A stretch of DNA of 64,000 nt, from NCBI RefSeq assembly GCF_035222275.1, contig NC_085882.1, forward strand, positions 1,495,501 through 1,559,500, read 5' to 3'. Numbering within the stretch: the first letter of the stretch is position 1; each line of letters opens with the position of its first letter. The position numbers and the translations under genes were made by a program. Below the pieces are notes generated by a model, which saw only the letters and a list, made by a program, of their open reading frames with translations, made no database searches and was not told the origin of the DNA. Positions 1-10,914 of the stretch are shown here, one piece after another. This stretch comes from Podospora bellae-mahoneyi (Eukaryota > Ascomycota > Sordariomycetes > Sordariales > Podosporaceae).

Positions 1-1839
1 GATATTCTCACTCTGAAGCGGAGACAGCGGGAACAAGCGAGGCGTAATCATCATTGTGATGAGCTTTGTTTCGACTCGTGTCATCATGAGCAAAAGGATG
101 ACTGGCCGGAGCCGGACACGGAGTTTATTGAGAGTCTGACGGGGTTGAAGGTTGATTATGGCGGGGGGGAGGGGTATGTTGTTGTTGGGGGGGAGGAGAG
201 GGTGAGGAGGTTGACGGAGAGGGATGTTGAAAAGTATGAGCAGATTAGGGATTTGTATTGGTGGTATTGCAAGATGGATATTTATCAGAGTTTTCTGGGG
301 GGGACGAGGCCTTTGTAAGTGTTTTTTTTTTCTTGGGTTAGGGATGAAGGGATGATGGACTGACGACGTTGGGGGAACAGCATGAATTATGAAGCGTGGA
401 CGCAGTGTATTCCTAGGGGGCCGTTTGGGAAGATTGATTCGATGTAAGTTTTGAGGGGGGTGGTGTTTGGGTTGAGATGGTGGTAGAAGGCTGACTTGAG
501 TTGGGTAGTTATGGGACTTTTGACCATTTGATGTTGTTGTTGGGACGGTTGGCGAGTTTTGCGTCGAAGGATTTGACAAGAAAGAGGAAGGCGAGGAAGT
601 ATGGGCCGCAGCCCGGGGCTCCAGGTGGTCCTGGCGGTCCTCCTGGTAGTGGTCCCCCGGGTGTTCCTCCTGGCGGTTTTGAGGGTGGCCCCCCAGGAAG
701 ATTCCCCGGCGGTGGTCCTCCTGGTGCCGGCCCCCCTGGAGGCTTCCCGGGTGGCCCGCCCGGAACTTTCCCCGGTGGCCCCCCGGGACCCGGCCAGGGA
801 AGAGGTGCATCTCCACCCCCCTTCACCGGCCTAATGCCCTCCTCGGGCACCTTCGACATCCCCAAAGGCTTCTCTCCACCCCGGGAGTCCACCCCTCCCC
901 ATGACTCTTCTTCCTCCGCGGAAGAACCAGAAGACTTCTCCACCTCGACCGCCAAAGCCCTCCAAGAATGGGAATCCATCCGCGCCGCCTTTGAGCTGTT
1001 CCGCTCCAAGCTCGGCCCCGACTTTGAGCCCATGGGTCCTGAATTTGCGCCTCCAGACATGACCCCCTTTGGCCCGGCTTTGATCTACAGGACTTACAGC
1101 ATCGCGGGGATATGGATGAATTACTACATGGGGCTGATTATTTTGCACAGAAGCCACCCGTCGATGCCCCCGATTGCGATATATGCCGCCGGCATGGCGG
1201 CGCAGCAGACGGGGAGGTGGGCTAATGAGATTGCGAGGATCGCGGCGGGGTTGCATGAGGATACCACGCATGTTAGTGCTGTGAGCACGCTGGTGGGTGC
1301 GGCGTTTATAGAGAGCTGTTTTTGCTTGTTTGTGGCGGGGGTGCAGGTAAGGGGGTTTCCTGTTTGTCCTTTTCCGCTGTTGTTACTGGGGGGTGGTGGG
1401 GGGTTGGGGTCGCCGAGTAGTTCGGTGGGATGACCTCTTTTTTGTTTTTTTGATGCTGTGATGATGATGTTGATGATGATGATGATGATGGCTGTGATGA
1501 TGATGATATGGGTTCTTCCAGACGTATTATGACGATCCCCTTTTTTGTTGGTGGATGTGATTAAAATTTCCTTGTCCAATCTTTTTTCTTTTCTTTTTCT
1601 TTTCTTTTTCTTTTTTTTTTTTTTTTTTGAAGAGTGTTGTATTACTATGTACACGATAGAGTTTTTTCTTGTGTTTTGTTTCTCTTCGTCATCATGTACA
1701 CTACTAGATTCCTTTTTTGTTTTGTTTTGTCTTCTGAGGTTGCCGTCGCTATGTACATGATTAGGCATTGTTGTCCCTCCTCGCGAGCCTCACCGTCGTC
1801 ATGTACATTGTAGACGTCAATCTCTTCTCTCGTGTTGTC

Positions 1840-1870
<31 letters not shown>

Positions 1871-2379
1871 TCATTATCATCATCATCGTCTTCACCACCC
1901 CCCCAACCTCCACCCCCCTTGGTTCCCTCATCGCCAACACATCCCTCATCAACTTTGTAGATAAATCTCGCTAACATCCCCAGTTCCAATCCCTCCCCCA
2001 ACGCCACTTCACCATCCGCCGCCTCCGCGACATAGCCCGGCTAACAGGCTGGCAATCCGCTCGCCAAATCGTCGACGGCTGCGAGTCCGGCTGGAACAAA
2101 GCCGCCTCCCTAGGCCGCGGCCCACCCTACCACTCACCCCCCGAGCTCGGCCCCCTATTCCCAGACAACATCTGGAACCGTCCCCGGCGCATCGACCGCC
2201 GGATCCGCGAGATTGAAGCCTCGGAAGAAGCCCCAGACGGGAAACTCGTCCTGGCAAAAACAGAACAAGCTCACTACGCGCTTGGGCTGCTGAGCGTGGA
2301 GCGGGATTTGGATGAACTGGTAATTGTTGAGGAGGAGGATGAGAAGAGGAGGAGGGGGGGGGAACTAGAGGGGGGGTAA
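1..2379 (+). CDS. Fungal-specific transcription factor, C-terminal part (5' end outside window)
   Basis: Partial gene with exons 1-314, 381-443, 509-1346 and 1984-2379; 536 residues are visible and the frame closes through every junction. The readable part resembles the middle-homology region of fungal Zn2Cys6 regulators: an aromatic-rich helix (WWYCKMDIYQSFLGG), then 'IPRGPFGKIDS', 'GTFDHLMLLLGRLASF', 'WMNYYMGLIILHRSHPSMPP' and 'FIESCFCLFVAGVQ'. The zinc cluster would lie before base 1 and is not seen. A Gly/Pro-rich collagen-like stretch of about 65 residues (about 615-805) sits between two conserved blocks. The last intron is 637 nt, far longer than any other here, but it ends in a normal gctaac...ccccag acceptor, and the downstream text (FQSLPQRHFTIRRLRDIARLTGWQ) continues the family pattern. 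The targets are unknown. Family call is by recognition only. Confidence 0.8.
1347..1983 (+). repeat. Repeat-rich 637-nt intron of the transcription factor gene
   Basis: The intron starts gtaagg and ends ccccag. It contains GAT/ATG triplets (about 1456-1510), a pyrimidine/poly-T tract (about 1577-1629) and ATC triplets (about 1846-1888). The word ATGTACA occurs at 1646, 1694, 1751 and 1801, about every 50 nt. The GAT and ATC runs are complementary and could pair in the transcript. Nothing protein-like is seen inside. Confidence 0.75.
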
Positions 2380-2790
2380 AAGGGGGTTGCAAGATACCAT
2401 TGAAAAGGGAAGTTTGCTTGATCTGCGGTTGTTTGGTTTACGATGGTGTTTCGGTGTTGATTCTCAGAAGGGGTGCCCGGAAGACAAAAAAACAGGGATA
2501 TATACATCACTTATAGGTCAAAATATCTTGTACAACAAAGCAGATAGTACCTACCAGACAGATACAGGAAGAGCAAGAGTTTCACATGATACAGCTTTCT
2601 CCATTTCGTTCCATTTACCCTTAGTTCACCAGCAAAAAACCCAGCTCTATTCTCGAAACATGCTCAGCTGGAAGAGATCAAGAACAGTTCACCATCTCTA
2701 TCTCCCGGCTCACAACCCCCTAATCTCAACCTCCATATCCACACCACCCCCAGCAAAAGCAGAAGGAGGAGCAGCCCCACCCGCGGCCGC
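2380..2790. other. Intergenic, convergent 3' ends
   Basis: About 410 nt between the stop codons of the transcription factor (+) and PUP2 (-). It is presumably 3' untranslated sequence of both. No further gene or structured element was recognised. Confidence 0.6.
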
Positions 2791-3795
2791 CTAGTTCGCA
2801 GGAAGCCTCTCCACCACCGCAGCCATCTCCTCATCCGTGTATATTCTGAACCCGCGCTCCTTGGTGACGCTAGCAAGCTGGACATTCTTGGAGTCGAGTT
2901 TCTCCTCCATGACCTGCTTCAACGTCTTGAGAACCAGAGTCTCCGCATCCTGGATGGTCAACGACTGGATTTTCCCGTCAGCACCCTCTCTATCCTTGTA
3001 TGTATGTTGTCAAGGAAAGCAAACCTTGTGATACTCATTCTGCAACTCCGCCTGCGCCCCCTCACTCCCACTCCCAATAGCCTTGGCATCATACCTGTAA
3101 AACGTCCCGCTCGGCTCGGCATGATACAAGCTCGGCCCGTCCTCGTCATAGCCCGCAATCAACAACGCCACACCAAACGGTCTGGACATGATGCTCTCCT
3201 CTCCATCGGCGCTCTCACCGAAGCGGAGGGCAAGATCACAAATGGCCTGGGTGCAGGACTCGACACGGAGGTTCTCGTTGTAGTTGAAGGCGTGGGACTG
3301 GCACTCTACGCGGGCGTGCTCGACCATGGAGCGGGCGTCGGCTTGGAGGCCCGACATTGCGCAGCCGATGTGGCGGTCGATCTCGACGATCTTCTCGACG
3401 GAGGAGGTCTCGAGGAGGGAGGAGGTGACGCGCTTTTCGACGCCGAGGATGACGCCGGTGGAGGTGGAGATGCCGATGGCGGTTGAGCCGAGTTTGATTG
3501 CTTCGAGGGAGTATTCTACTTGGAAGAGGCGGCCTTCGGGGGAGAAGGTGCTTTTGGGAGAGGGGGGGTTGGTTGGTTAGCTGGATTGGTGATGGGTTGG
3601 ACTGGTATGGCGGGGACTTTGAAGTTGGAGAGATCGGTGAGAGAGAAGGGAATGGGACAGAAAAGAGGCTTACTTGATACCCCGATCTGTAAAGACATGT
3701 TAGCTATATGTGATTTGAGGTATGCGACTCTGCTAAGTGGCATGGATCGAGCTGATGGAGGGGGACGTACCGTATTCTGATCTTGCCATAAACAT
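2791..3795 (-). CDS. PUP2: 20S proteasome subunit alpha type 5
   Basis: Exons in transcript order are 3771-3795, 3674-3686, 3025-3550 and 2791-2964, giving 245 residues, the usual alpha5 length. The N-terminus reads [20 protein letters not shown], then [20 protein letters not shown], the proteasome alpha signature. Further on are '[20 protein letters not shown]' and '[20 protein letters not shown]'. It forms part of the outer alpha ring of the 20S core and is structural, not proteolytic. The second exon is only 13 nt and encodes the RGI inside the N-terminal gate segment. Its ends are set by cag/gtaagc splice sites, and leaving it out would break the frame. The last intron has a weak gtttgc donor, but the splice restores the conserved HK-SLTI join. 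The gene is divergent from GCP2 across about 530 bp. Confidence 0.95.
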
Positions 3796-4329
3796 CTTGG
3801 CGGTGTTGTGGGGTTGGTTGTGATTAAGTGACCGGTGGGTGTTGGAGGGAAAGAGTCAAAAAAACAGCTCAAGCCGAAAATATCGTAGTTAATGTCGTCG
3901 CTGGTTGTTGGAAAGTGAGATACTCCCGTCTGTAGTGGAGGGGAAGCTGTAATGGCAGTGAGCTCCCTCCAGGCACGGAGGTCTACGAAGCTCTCCACCC
4001 GCTGGCAGCCAGGCGACCAACTGTAGACGAAGGAAGGCCCCCTGTAAATGTACCCAGGTACCTTGACCCCAGCCTTGCCCTGCCGCTGTAAACCCGCGCT
4101 AGTCCCGATTCGGGACAGCAAAGAGCCGGCGCGTGAATCCATCTATGTCCATTGTCGCGTTTTGGGGGCTGGAAAGCTCCCGCGACTTGGCATTGGCAGG
4201 GCAGAGGTAATCACTATCTTATCACCACATATCTGCCGCCCAGAGGTTGTTGTTCAACATCATTTTGTGATCATCACTGCCCAGCAGCCCAATGCCGGCA
4301 CCGGCAGCCGTAAGAGGAGGACGAACACA
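3796..4329. promoter_or_regulatory. Divergent promoter region between PUP2 and GCP2
   Basis: 534 nt between the two start codons, transcribed in opposite directions, so both promoters and 5' leaders must lie here. No TATA box or known proteasome control element could be assigned by eye. Open frames crossing it are not protein-like. Confidence 0.5.
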
Positions 4330-7300
4330 ATGTCGTCGGGCACCACCAGGCCGCCGACATTCCAAGACAAGAGAAGCAGACCAGACCAAGTGAGCTTTTC
4401 CCAGAGCCACAGCCAACACCAGCACAGCAATGCCGAGTCGAGGAAACGGTCCACCTCGGTCAACCCCCGCCCCACGAGCAGACATGTCGAGGAGCGCCGC
4501 ACCGAAAAGGTGCAGGTGACGACGCGGGAGACGCTGATGACACGGACGAGGAGCCCCGATCGCCGCGAGGGAGCAAAGCAGCGTGCTGCTGAACCAAGGT
4601 CTCGGGATATGCGACAGGATGCGCCACTCCAAGGTCTGTATGTTTGCTTTTACAACCCCGCCCTCTGGTACTTGTTCTACCTGATGGGAAAGAACCCCCA
4701 AAGAAAAACCTACTACACCACCCTTCTCATCATGAACATCATGCTGACCAAAAGAAAAAAAGAAAAACCCGCCCCCCATGGGAACCAGAAGCGACCCTCC
4801 TCCCGCACACAACAGCCCCCTTAGCATCCCGCATATCAATTCCACCCCTCGCCTCCACCGCCCCCCAGACCCTCCAACCGAAACCCTTCCATGACCTCTC
4901 CCTCGAAGCCCAAGAGGCGGTCATCATCGAGGACCTCCTATTCGTCTTTATGGGCTACGAAGGCCAATACATCCGTTTCGGCAAAGGCTACAATCCCAAT
5001 GAGGAACGAGACAGGCTGTCCGGTCCAACATGGCGCATCCTCCCCGGCCTCGACCCCTCCTTGCAAGACCTCACCCAGTCCATGCTGCGCATGGCTGCTC
5101 ATTACACCGCTCTTGAGACGTTTGTCGACGTACAATCCCGCGAAGAATTCGGCTCCGTCAACCACGCCCTTTGCGCGTCAATACGGAAGCTGCTGCAGGA
5201 GTATTTGGTCATGGTTGCGCAGTTGGAGACGCAGTTCTTGACGGATGACTCGTTCACGTTGCATGTGTTGAATATTCATGTGCTGCCCACGAGCCATATG
5301 ATGCATCAGGTTTATGGGCTGGCGCATGAGCTATTGAAGAGGAATGCGCTGCTGGATGATGAGTCGGATGAGAGTAGTGACGGCGGAGATGATTATGATC
5401 ATATTTTGGAGCAGCTACGAGAAGGGGGGGAGCTGGTGCCGGGGAACATGACCGGCAAGAAGATTACCAAGGGAGGGGTGGTGCTGGGGTTGATCACCAA
5501 GAGGTTGGAGTCTATGTCTGGTGATCCGGCGGCCAGGGCGTTGTTGACGACGCTGCTGAGGGATGCGAGCAAGCCGTACATGGCTATGCTGAACGAGTGG
5601 CTGCACCATGGGGGGATTAATGACCCGCATTCGGAGTTTTTGATCAAGGAGCAGAGGAGTATCAGGAGGGAGAGGCTGGAGCAGGATTATACTGATGAGT
5701 ATTGGGAGAGGAGGTACACGATCCGAGACCACGATGTGCCGCCGCAGCTGGAGGGGGTCAAGGACAAGGTGTTGCTTGCGGGGAAATATCTGAATGTAGT
5801 CAGGGAATGCGGCGGCGTCGATGTCAGCCTGCAGGTTAAGCACGTGCCGACTTCCTTTGACGACAATCGGTTTCTGGACAATGTCAACAATGCCTATGCG
5901 CATGCGAATGAGTCGCTGATGCAGTTGCTGTTGACGACGCATCAGCTGCCGGCACGGTTGCGGTCGCTGAAGCATTACTTCTTTCTGGATCCGTCGGATT
6001 ACTTTTCTTACTTTCTCGAGCTCGGGGCTAGTGAGCTGAGGAAGCCGGTCAAGTCGGTGAACACGGGGAAGTTGCAGTCGCTGTTGGATCTGGTGCTGAG
6101 GCAGCCGGGGAGCATTGTTGCGCTTGATCCGTTCAAGGAGGATGTCAAGGTGGAGATGAACGAGATCAACCTGACCAAGAGCCTTCATCGGGTGGTGAAT
6201 ATCACGGGGATAGAGCAGGGGGAGGCGCTGCAGCCTCTGACGAGCAACCAACCGGTGGAGAGCGACAAGGCGGCGAATGGGTTTACGTCGTTGCAGATTG
6301 ATTATTCGGTGCCGTTTCCTGTGTCATTGGTGGTGAGCAGGAAAACGGTGTGGCGGTATCAGGCTCTTTTCAGGTATCTGCTGTCGTTGCGATATCTGGA
6401 GTCGCAGTTGTCGACGACGTGGCAGACGCACACGAGCGGGTTTGTGTGGTGTCATCGGTCGTCGTCGAGGGTGTTGGAGATTTGGAAGAGGAGGGTGTGG
6501 ACGTTACGAGCGAGGATGTTGGTGTTTGTGCAACAGCTGTTGTATTTCTGTACGGCCGAGGTCATTGAGCCGAACTGGCAGGCTTTGATGGCGAGGGTGA
6601 GGGAGAGGGAGAAGCCGCCTCAGCAGGAGCAGCAGCAGCAAGCGGGAGCTGGGGAGCAAAACGGCACAACACTCCCAACACCAACCACATCCCCAAACCT
6701 CCACCACTACCCACTAAAGTCGACACATATCCGCCCGGGGTTGACGAGGACAGTGGATGAGCTGATGCAGGATCATGTCGATTTCTTGGATACGTGTCTG
6801 AAGGAGTGTATGCTGACGAACTCCAAACTCTTGCGTGTAAGTAAAAACCCTCCTTTGTGAACTTTGTGTACCTCGATTGTTTTCATTACGCTGACTTGTG
6901 TGCGGTGGCGCTTAGATCCACTCCAAACTAACCCAAACCTGCACCATCTTTGCAACCTACACAAACTGGCTATCCCGCGAGCTGGAAAAGACGGACCCCG
7001 ACCTCTCGGGACATCACAGACCGCCCAACATGTCGGAGGAGCAGTGGCGGGTTTTCCAGTCTGTCCGCTCCCAAAAACCTACCGATGCCTCCTTCATGGA
7101 GGGTCAGCAGCAGCAGCAGCAGCAAGGAGAGGACAAGATGGCGAGCTTGTTTGACTTGATCAGGAAATGGGAGGACAATTTCAGCAAGCACCTGCAGATT
7201 TTGCTGGACGCGCTGAACCACTACGCGGCTACTGAGACGGTGGTGCTTTTGAGTTTGTGCGCGAGGTTGAGCACGGCCAATGCGGGGAGCGGCTATACCG

Positions 7301-7398
7301 GACGGGGGGAGTATGGGCAGGGTCAGGTGGATGGGGTGGGGGTGCAGAATGGTGGTGGTGGGATGGAAGGGGGGGATGTGAGGATGGGGGGTGTATAA
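4330..7398 (+). CDS. GCP2: Gamma-tubulin complex component 2 (Spc97 family)
   Basis: Exons 4330-4633, 4789-6836 and 6916-7398; 944 residues. It is a core subunit of the gamma-tubulin small complex that nucleates microtubules at spindle pole bodies. The N-terminal 140 residues are basic, Ser/Arg-rich and disordered. The GRIP1 domain begins near residue 140 (IIEDLLFVFMGYEGQYIRF) and carries the typical 'EFLIKEQRSIRRERLEQDYTDEYWERRY' block (split here by family recognition, not a search). GRIP2 starts near residue 600 (PFPVSLVVSRKTVWRYQALFR). The C-terminus has the 'LNHYAATETVVLLSLCARL' helix followed by a Gly-rich tail. The acceptor of intron 1 is chosen to keep phase (G|AA); an alternative acceptor three bases later would drop one residue. 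Known homologues include S. pombe Alp4. A second member of this family lies at 19.5-22.5 kb. Confidence 0.9.
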
Positions 7399-7893
7399 AA
7401 CCTACCTACCTTACCTACCTTCCTTGTTTCTTCTTTCTGTGTGTATGTGAGAATGAAGGCTGAATGAAAGAGTGTGGGTGGTGGGACACAGCAGGAGGGG
7501 TTTGGAATTGAAATGTTATAAGCATGTTTGTAAAAGGGTAGCGGCAAATTTTGGAATTGTCATAGTCCGGTATTGACACATTTGGTGTATTGAACGGGAA
7601 AGGGAAGTTATGAATATGAGGTCATTGAACAACTTGTCGTGGTGTGCTGGGTGGTTTGTGAGATCACATATTGAGATTATATCGAGCCGGCTTTTTCCCC
7701 CCCTTTCACTATGTTATCAACTTTTGTTTTTATTGGTGCCCCCAGCCGTCCCATCTCAATTCTTGTAGCCCTCCACATATCTGTTCGGCTTTTTCTATTC
7801 CTTTCTTTTCCGAACTAGTCCTGACACATTTGCTCTGTCAATCCCCCATTTTATCTTACCCATTGTCACCCAAAAACGCCTATGAGTAAACCC
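7399..7893. other. Intergenic, convergent 3' ends
   Basis: 495 nt between the stop codons of GCP2 (+) and the TBC gene (-), presumably 3' untranslated regions. There is a short CTAC-type simple repeat just after the GCP2 stop. Nothing else was recognised. Confidence 0.55.
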
Positions 7894-9280
7894 CTACCTC
7901 ACCCACCCCCTCCCCACCAGTCCCATCACATACTCCAACATCCCCCCCCTCTCCCCATGCCCCCCATACCCCGACTGATGATGTACAAACCTCCTCACCA
8001 CCACCCCCACCACAGCAACCAAAACCGCAAACCCAATCCCCCTCACCACCCCCCTATTCCTCCTCACCACCTCCCCGACCCTTGCCACCCTCTCCCTCCA
8101 CTCGAGCTCCCTAACCTGCTTCTCAAACGCCTCCCTCCCCTCCTCCAACCCCTGCCTATAAATCCCCTCCCCCCTCCCCGTCTTCAGAACCGACCACCTA
8201 CTAATCCCCCTCCCCCAACCCCTCAACCCCTCCGGCGGGTATTCTCGTTCCAGCTCCACCGCCTGAGATATCAACCCCTCCAAATCCAACGGCTGCGGCA
8301 GCTTCGACAGCACCGAATGCAACATCTCCGGTTCATCCTCCGGTATATCAAGCAGTTCCCCTCTGCGGGAGCGAACAATAGCCGCAAACAAATACAATGA
8401 GAAAACCGGATCCCTCGCCAGCAACACATCAAACAGCCTGGTGATCTCCCCCAGACTAGTAATGTCATGCGCGTACATCGTCAACGTCCCCGACAGCGCA
8501 AAAAAAGGTTCTGTCGATGACAGATGTTGCCATAGTTCGGGGTCGGACGATCTCAGGATATCCGGGAGGAGTCGCAGTTGCGCTATGGCAGGGTGGAGGT
8601 TCGGTAGCATAAAATCCCTGATGCGCAAAAGTGACAAGTGGGCCAGGGCGGCTGGTTGGAGGGCCGGGGGGAGGGTCAACAGCAAGACTTGGCATATGTC
8701 GTGGTAGCCTTGAAAGTAGGATAGGTACGGGTGGTGGCGGAGGGTGCGGATGATGAGGGTGGAGAGGAGGGTTTTGCTGTGGGAGAGCTGGGTGTCGTTT
8801 TGGTCGTTGGGGTAGTAGACAAAGGCTCTGTTGACGTCGAGCTGGACCTGAGATTCGTCTTTGTGAGGGGGGAGGGATTTCCAGTCTTCTTTTTCTTCTT
8901 CTTCTTCTTCTGGTTTGGTGTCTGATGGTGGTGGGATGCCCAGCAGTAATGGCCCTAGGAAAGTGAACGTTAAGAACATGATGCTAAGGCATCGGGTAGC
9001 GGGGTCACTTACACGCTTGTTGGCGGATGGTGTCTGTTAGAAATCCTCCTGGTGAGGCGGCAAGGGTTCTGAGGGCGGCAAAGTCCCTTGTCTTGCATGC
9101 TCTTAGGATTTCTTTTTTCTTTTGCTCGGCGGCTTCGTCTTTGGGATCGGGGGGTTTCTCGTCGATGGGGTCCTCCATTTTGATGGGCTTTTCGTCAAAG
9201 TCGGCCGTGTTGGTTTCAGGCTCGGGGCCTAGCATCATATCCATTTTCTCTCTTTTAACCCTTTCTCTGAGCTCATGCAC
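7894..9280 (-). CDS. TBC-domain Rab GTPase-activating protein with C-terminal membrane anchor (TBC1D20/Gyp8-like)
   Basis: Exons 9013-9280 and 7894-8954; 442 residues. The splice joins '...GGFLTDTIRQQA' to 'WPLLLGIPPPSD', recreating the typical start of a TBC domain. Both catalytic fingers are visible: the IxxDxxR-type 'LDVNRAF' near residue 135 and the YxQ motif 'YFQGYHD' near residue 170, so GAP activity is plausible. A hydrophobic segment near the C-terminus (GIGFAVLVAVVGVVV) flanked by arginines looks like a tail anchor, as in TBC1D20 and yeast Gyp8, which act on Rab1-class GTPases at the ER/Golgi. The start is uncertain: just upstream lies ctaacaccggcaag, a good branch-plus-acceptor, so an earlier exon may exist. 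The protein begins MHELRERVKREKMDMM if the first ATG is used. Confidence 0.85.
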
Positions 9281-9487
9281 AGCTTGCCGGTGTTAGCGGA
9301 TGAGTGAAGTTTCGGATCCGGGGCGTGGGGTTTGTTTGATATTGCGATGATGGGTTAGGCAAGTCTGGACTAGACGTGGAGAGAGTGCCCAATCAGGGAT
9401 GAACGGCGGCACCAAGTCCGAGTTGAGGGATGAGGCTGGTAGAAATGACCGAGCCCTTGCCGTAGGTTTGACTTATAGACAAGCGTC

Positions 9488-9950
9488 TCACCATCTGTCC
9501 GGTCCAGTTTGAAGCTTCGTATCTCGCAGCTTGCGAGTGTGTGTGAGTGAAGGGGGTGTCTGTCGTGTGCTAGCGCTGGAGATACATGGACAGGGGGTGC
9601 TGGAGAAGGCCAGCAATATGCCCCGTGCTTTTTCATGCCAGGGCCATTTTAGCGCTGGAGATGGGGATTCGTCCGCGGTGACGTAAGAGGGATCGGACCT
9701 AAAATCGACGTCTGCCCCGCGCTGTATGAGTGTGACCCCCACTGTACATGTTAGCGATGCCCCAGACGGGACGACTCTGAATGATAACCTCATGAGAATA
9801 GGCAACTTGGAGAAGCTCTACTCGGATCATCATTGCCGCGAGAGGGCTTCCAGTGCCAAGGAATGTCGGTGTCCCAAATGAGCTGGAGGCCCTCGATGGA
9901 AAGTGATATGTCAATTGGTATGGGTGACATCTGCTCTTGGTTGGCACGAT
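9488..9950 (-). pseudogene. Ankyrin-repeat-like relic
   Basis: Short reverse-strand frames carry ankyrin-like text: 'LIQRGADVDFRSD' (about 9680-9740) followed by a decayed 'ALKWPWHEKARGILL', and before it, in another frame, 'SPLAAMMIRVELLQVAYSHEV' (about 9770-9850). The two pieces are separated by gctaacatgtacag, which looks like an intron end. No start codon, full repeat set or NACHT/HET partner is visible. Ankyrin repeats are common at the C-terminus of fungal incompatibility-type proteins, so this could be a fragment of one. It could also be the C-terminal exons of a small functional gene. Weak evidence. Confidence 0.35.
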
Positions 9951-10251
9951 ACGGGGCTGGATGAGACATAGACGCCCATTGTATCCGCCAACTCACTTGG
10001 ACTCGAAACAAGACCAGAAGGTGACGAATCACGTTTGTGGGATACATTTCCGAAGACAATAGTTTACTGTGCTTTGTAAAAAAGCAAAGCATTGCAGGGC
10101 CTAGAAGAAGCCAATGCAGACGGTGCTGGAGATGGCCATGTACATAGACTAGCAGGTAGGAATCTGATCGCTTCGCTAGAGCAAAGGTACCTTAAGGCAA
10201 GGCGGGAGGGAGGAGTCCTCATTCCTCCTCGAGTAAGGTAACTTTGCTATT

Positions 10252-10343
10252 CTCAAAAAAAAAAGGAAAAAAAAAAAAAAAAAAAAAAAAAAAGAAAAAA
10301 AGAAAAAGAAAAAAAGAAAAAAAAGAAAAAGAAAAAAAAAGAG
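10252..10343. repeat. Long poly-A / A-rich purine tract
   Basis: About 90 nt composed almost only of A with scattered G, including an uninterrupted run of about 28 A. It lies in the long gap between the TBC gene and the DDB1-like gene. It may be a simple-sequence tract or the remnant tail of a retroposed element; no element body or target-site duplication was recognised. Confidence 0.85.
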
Positions 10344-10914
10344 AGATGCGGTATGTGCTTTGCCGTTCAAAAGCATGGAAAACTCTTCACTCGTTGTTGG
10401 TTGCCGGTGTGAGGTAAGGTTCTCTTTCTCTCCCTATCGAGAGGGTGTATGGCATTTGATCGATTTGGCCGTGGGCCGTGTGCTGCCCCACGCGAGCACA
10501 TCAACCTGCCACCCACCAACTCCAACTTCCCAACTTCTCTCGGCTGTTGGACCCAACACAGACTGACTGAATAAAAGATATCAGAAATCTGACCGCCCTC
10601 AGAAAAGCTGACCCTACCCGAGTATTGCGTGCAGCGCCTGCTGACAACACGGCAGACCAAAAGGACGGGAAAAGACGTACATTGCCTGCAGCGCCGTCAC
10701 TCATCTTCATGGATCATGCTTCCCTCCTGATTCTGATAGGCCCCAGTACCCCTAGCCGTATGCACGGAAGGACTCCGCGCCTTCTCCTGATTTGGTCACT
10801 GCCTGGGAGCCTCTTTCATCCCGGGTTCAATTCAGAAAGCTCAAAAGGTGCAGCGTGAGCCCAAGAAAATCCCAAAGAAATCCCGCCGCCTTGCTGTACG
10901 CCGGCAACATCACC

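Noticed and set aside
509-1060. 183-codon minus-strand Gly/Pro-rich frame
   Set aside because: Mirror of the collagen-like coding stretch of the transcription factor gene on the plus strand, which fits splice structure and family text.
3516-4142. 208-codon minus-strand frame upstream of PUP2
   Set aside because: It runs through PUP2 introns and its promoter; the true PUP2 text is in another frame and closes with splice sites.
5415-6251. 278-codon minus-strand frame rich in Arg, Gln and Leu
   Set aside because: Antisense shadow of the GCP2 coding exon.
10810-10835. GGTTCAATTC, resembling a tRNA B-box
   Set aside because: The flanking bases do not form a T-stem and no A-box or acceptor stem is found at the right distance.
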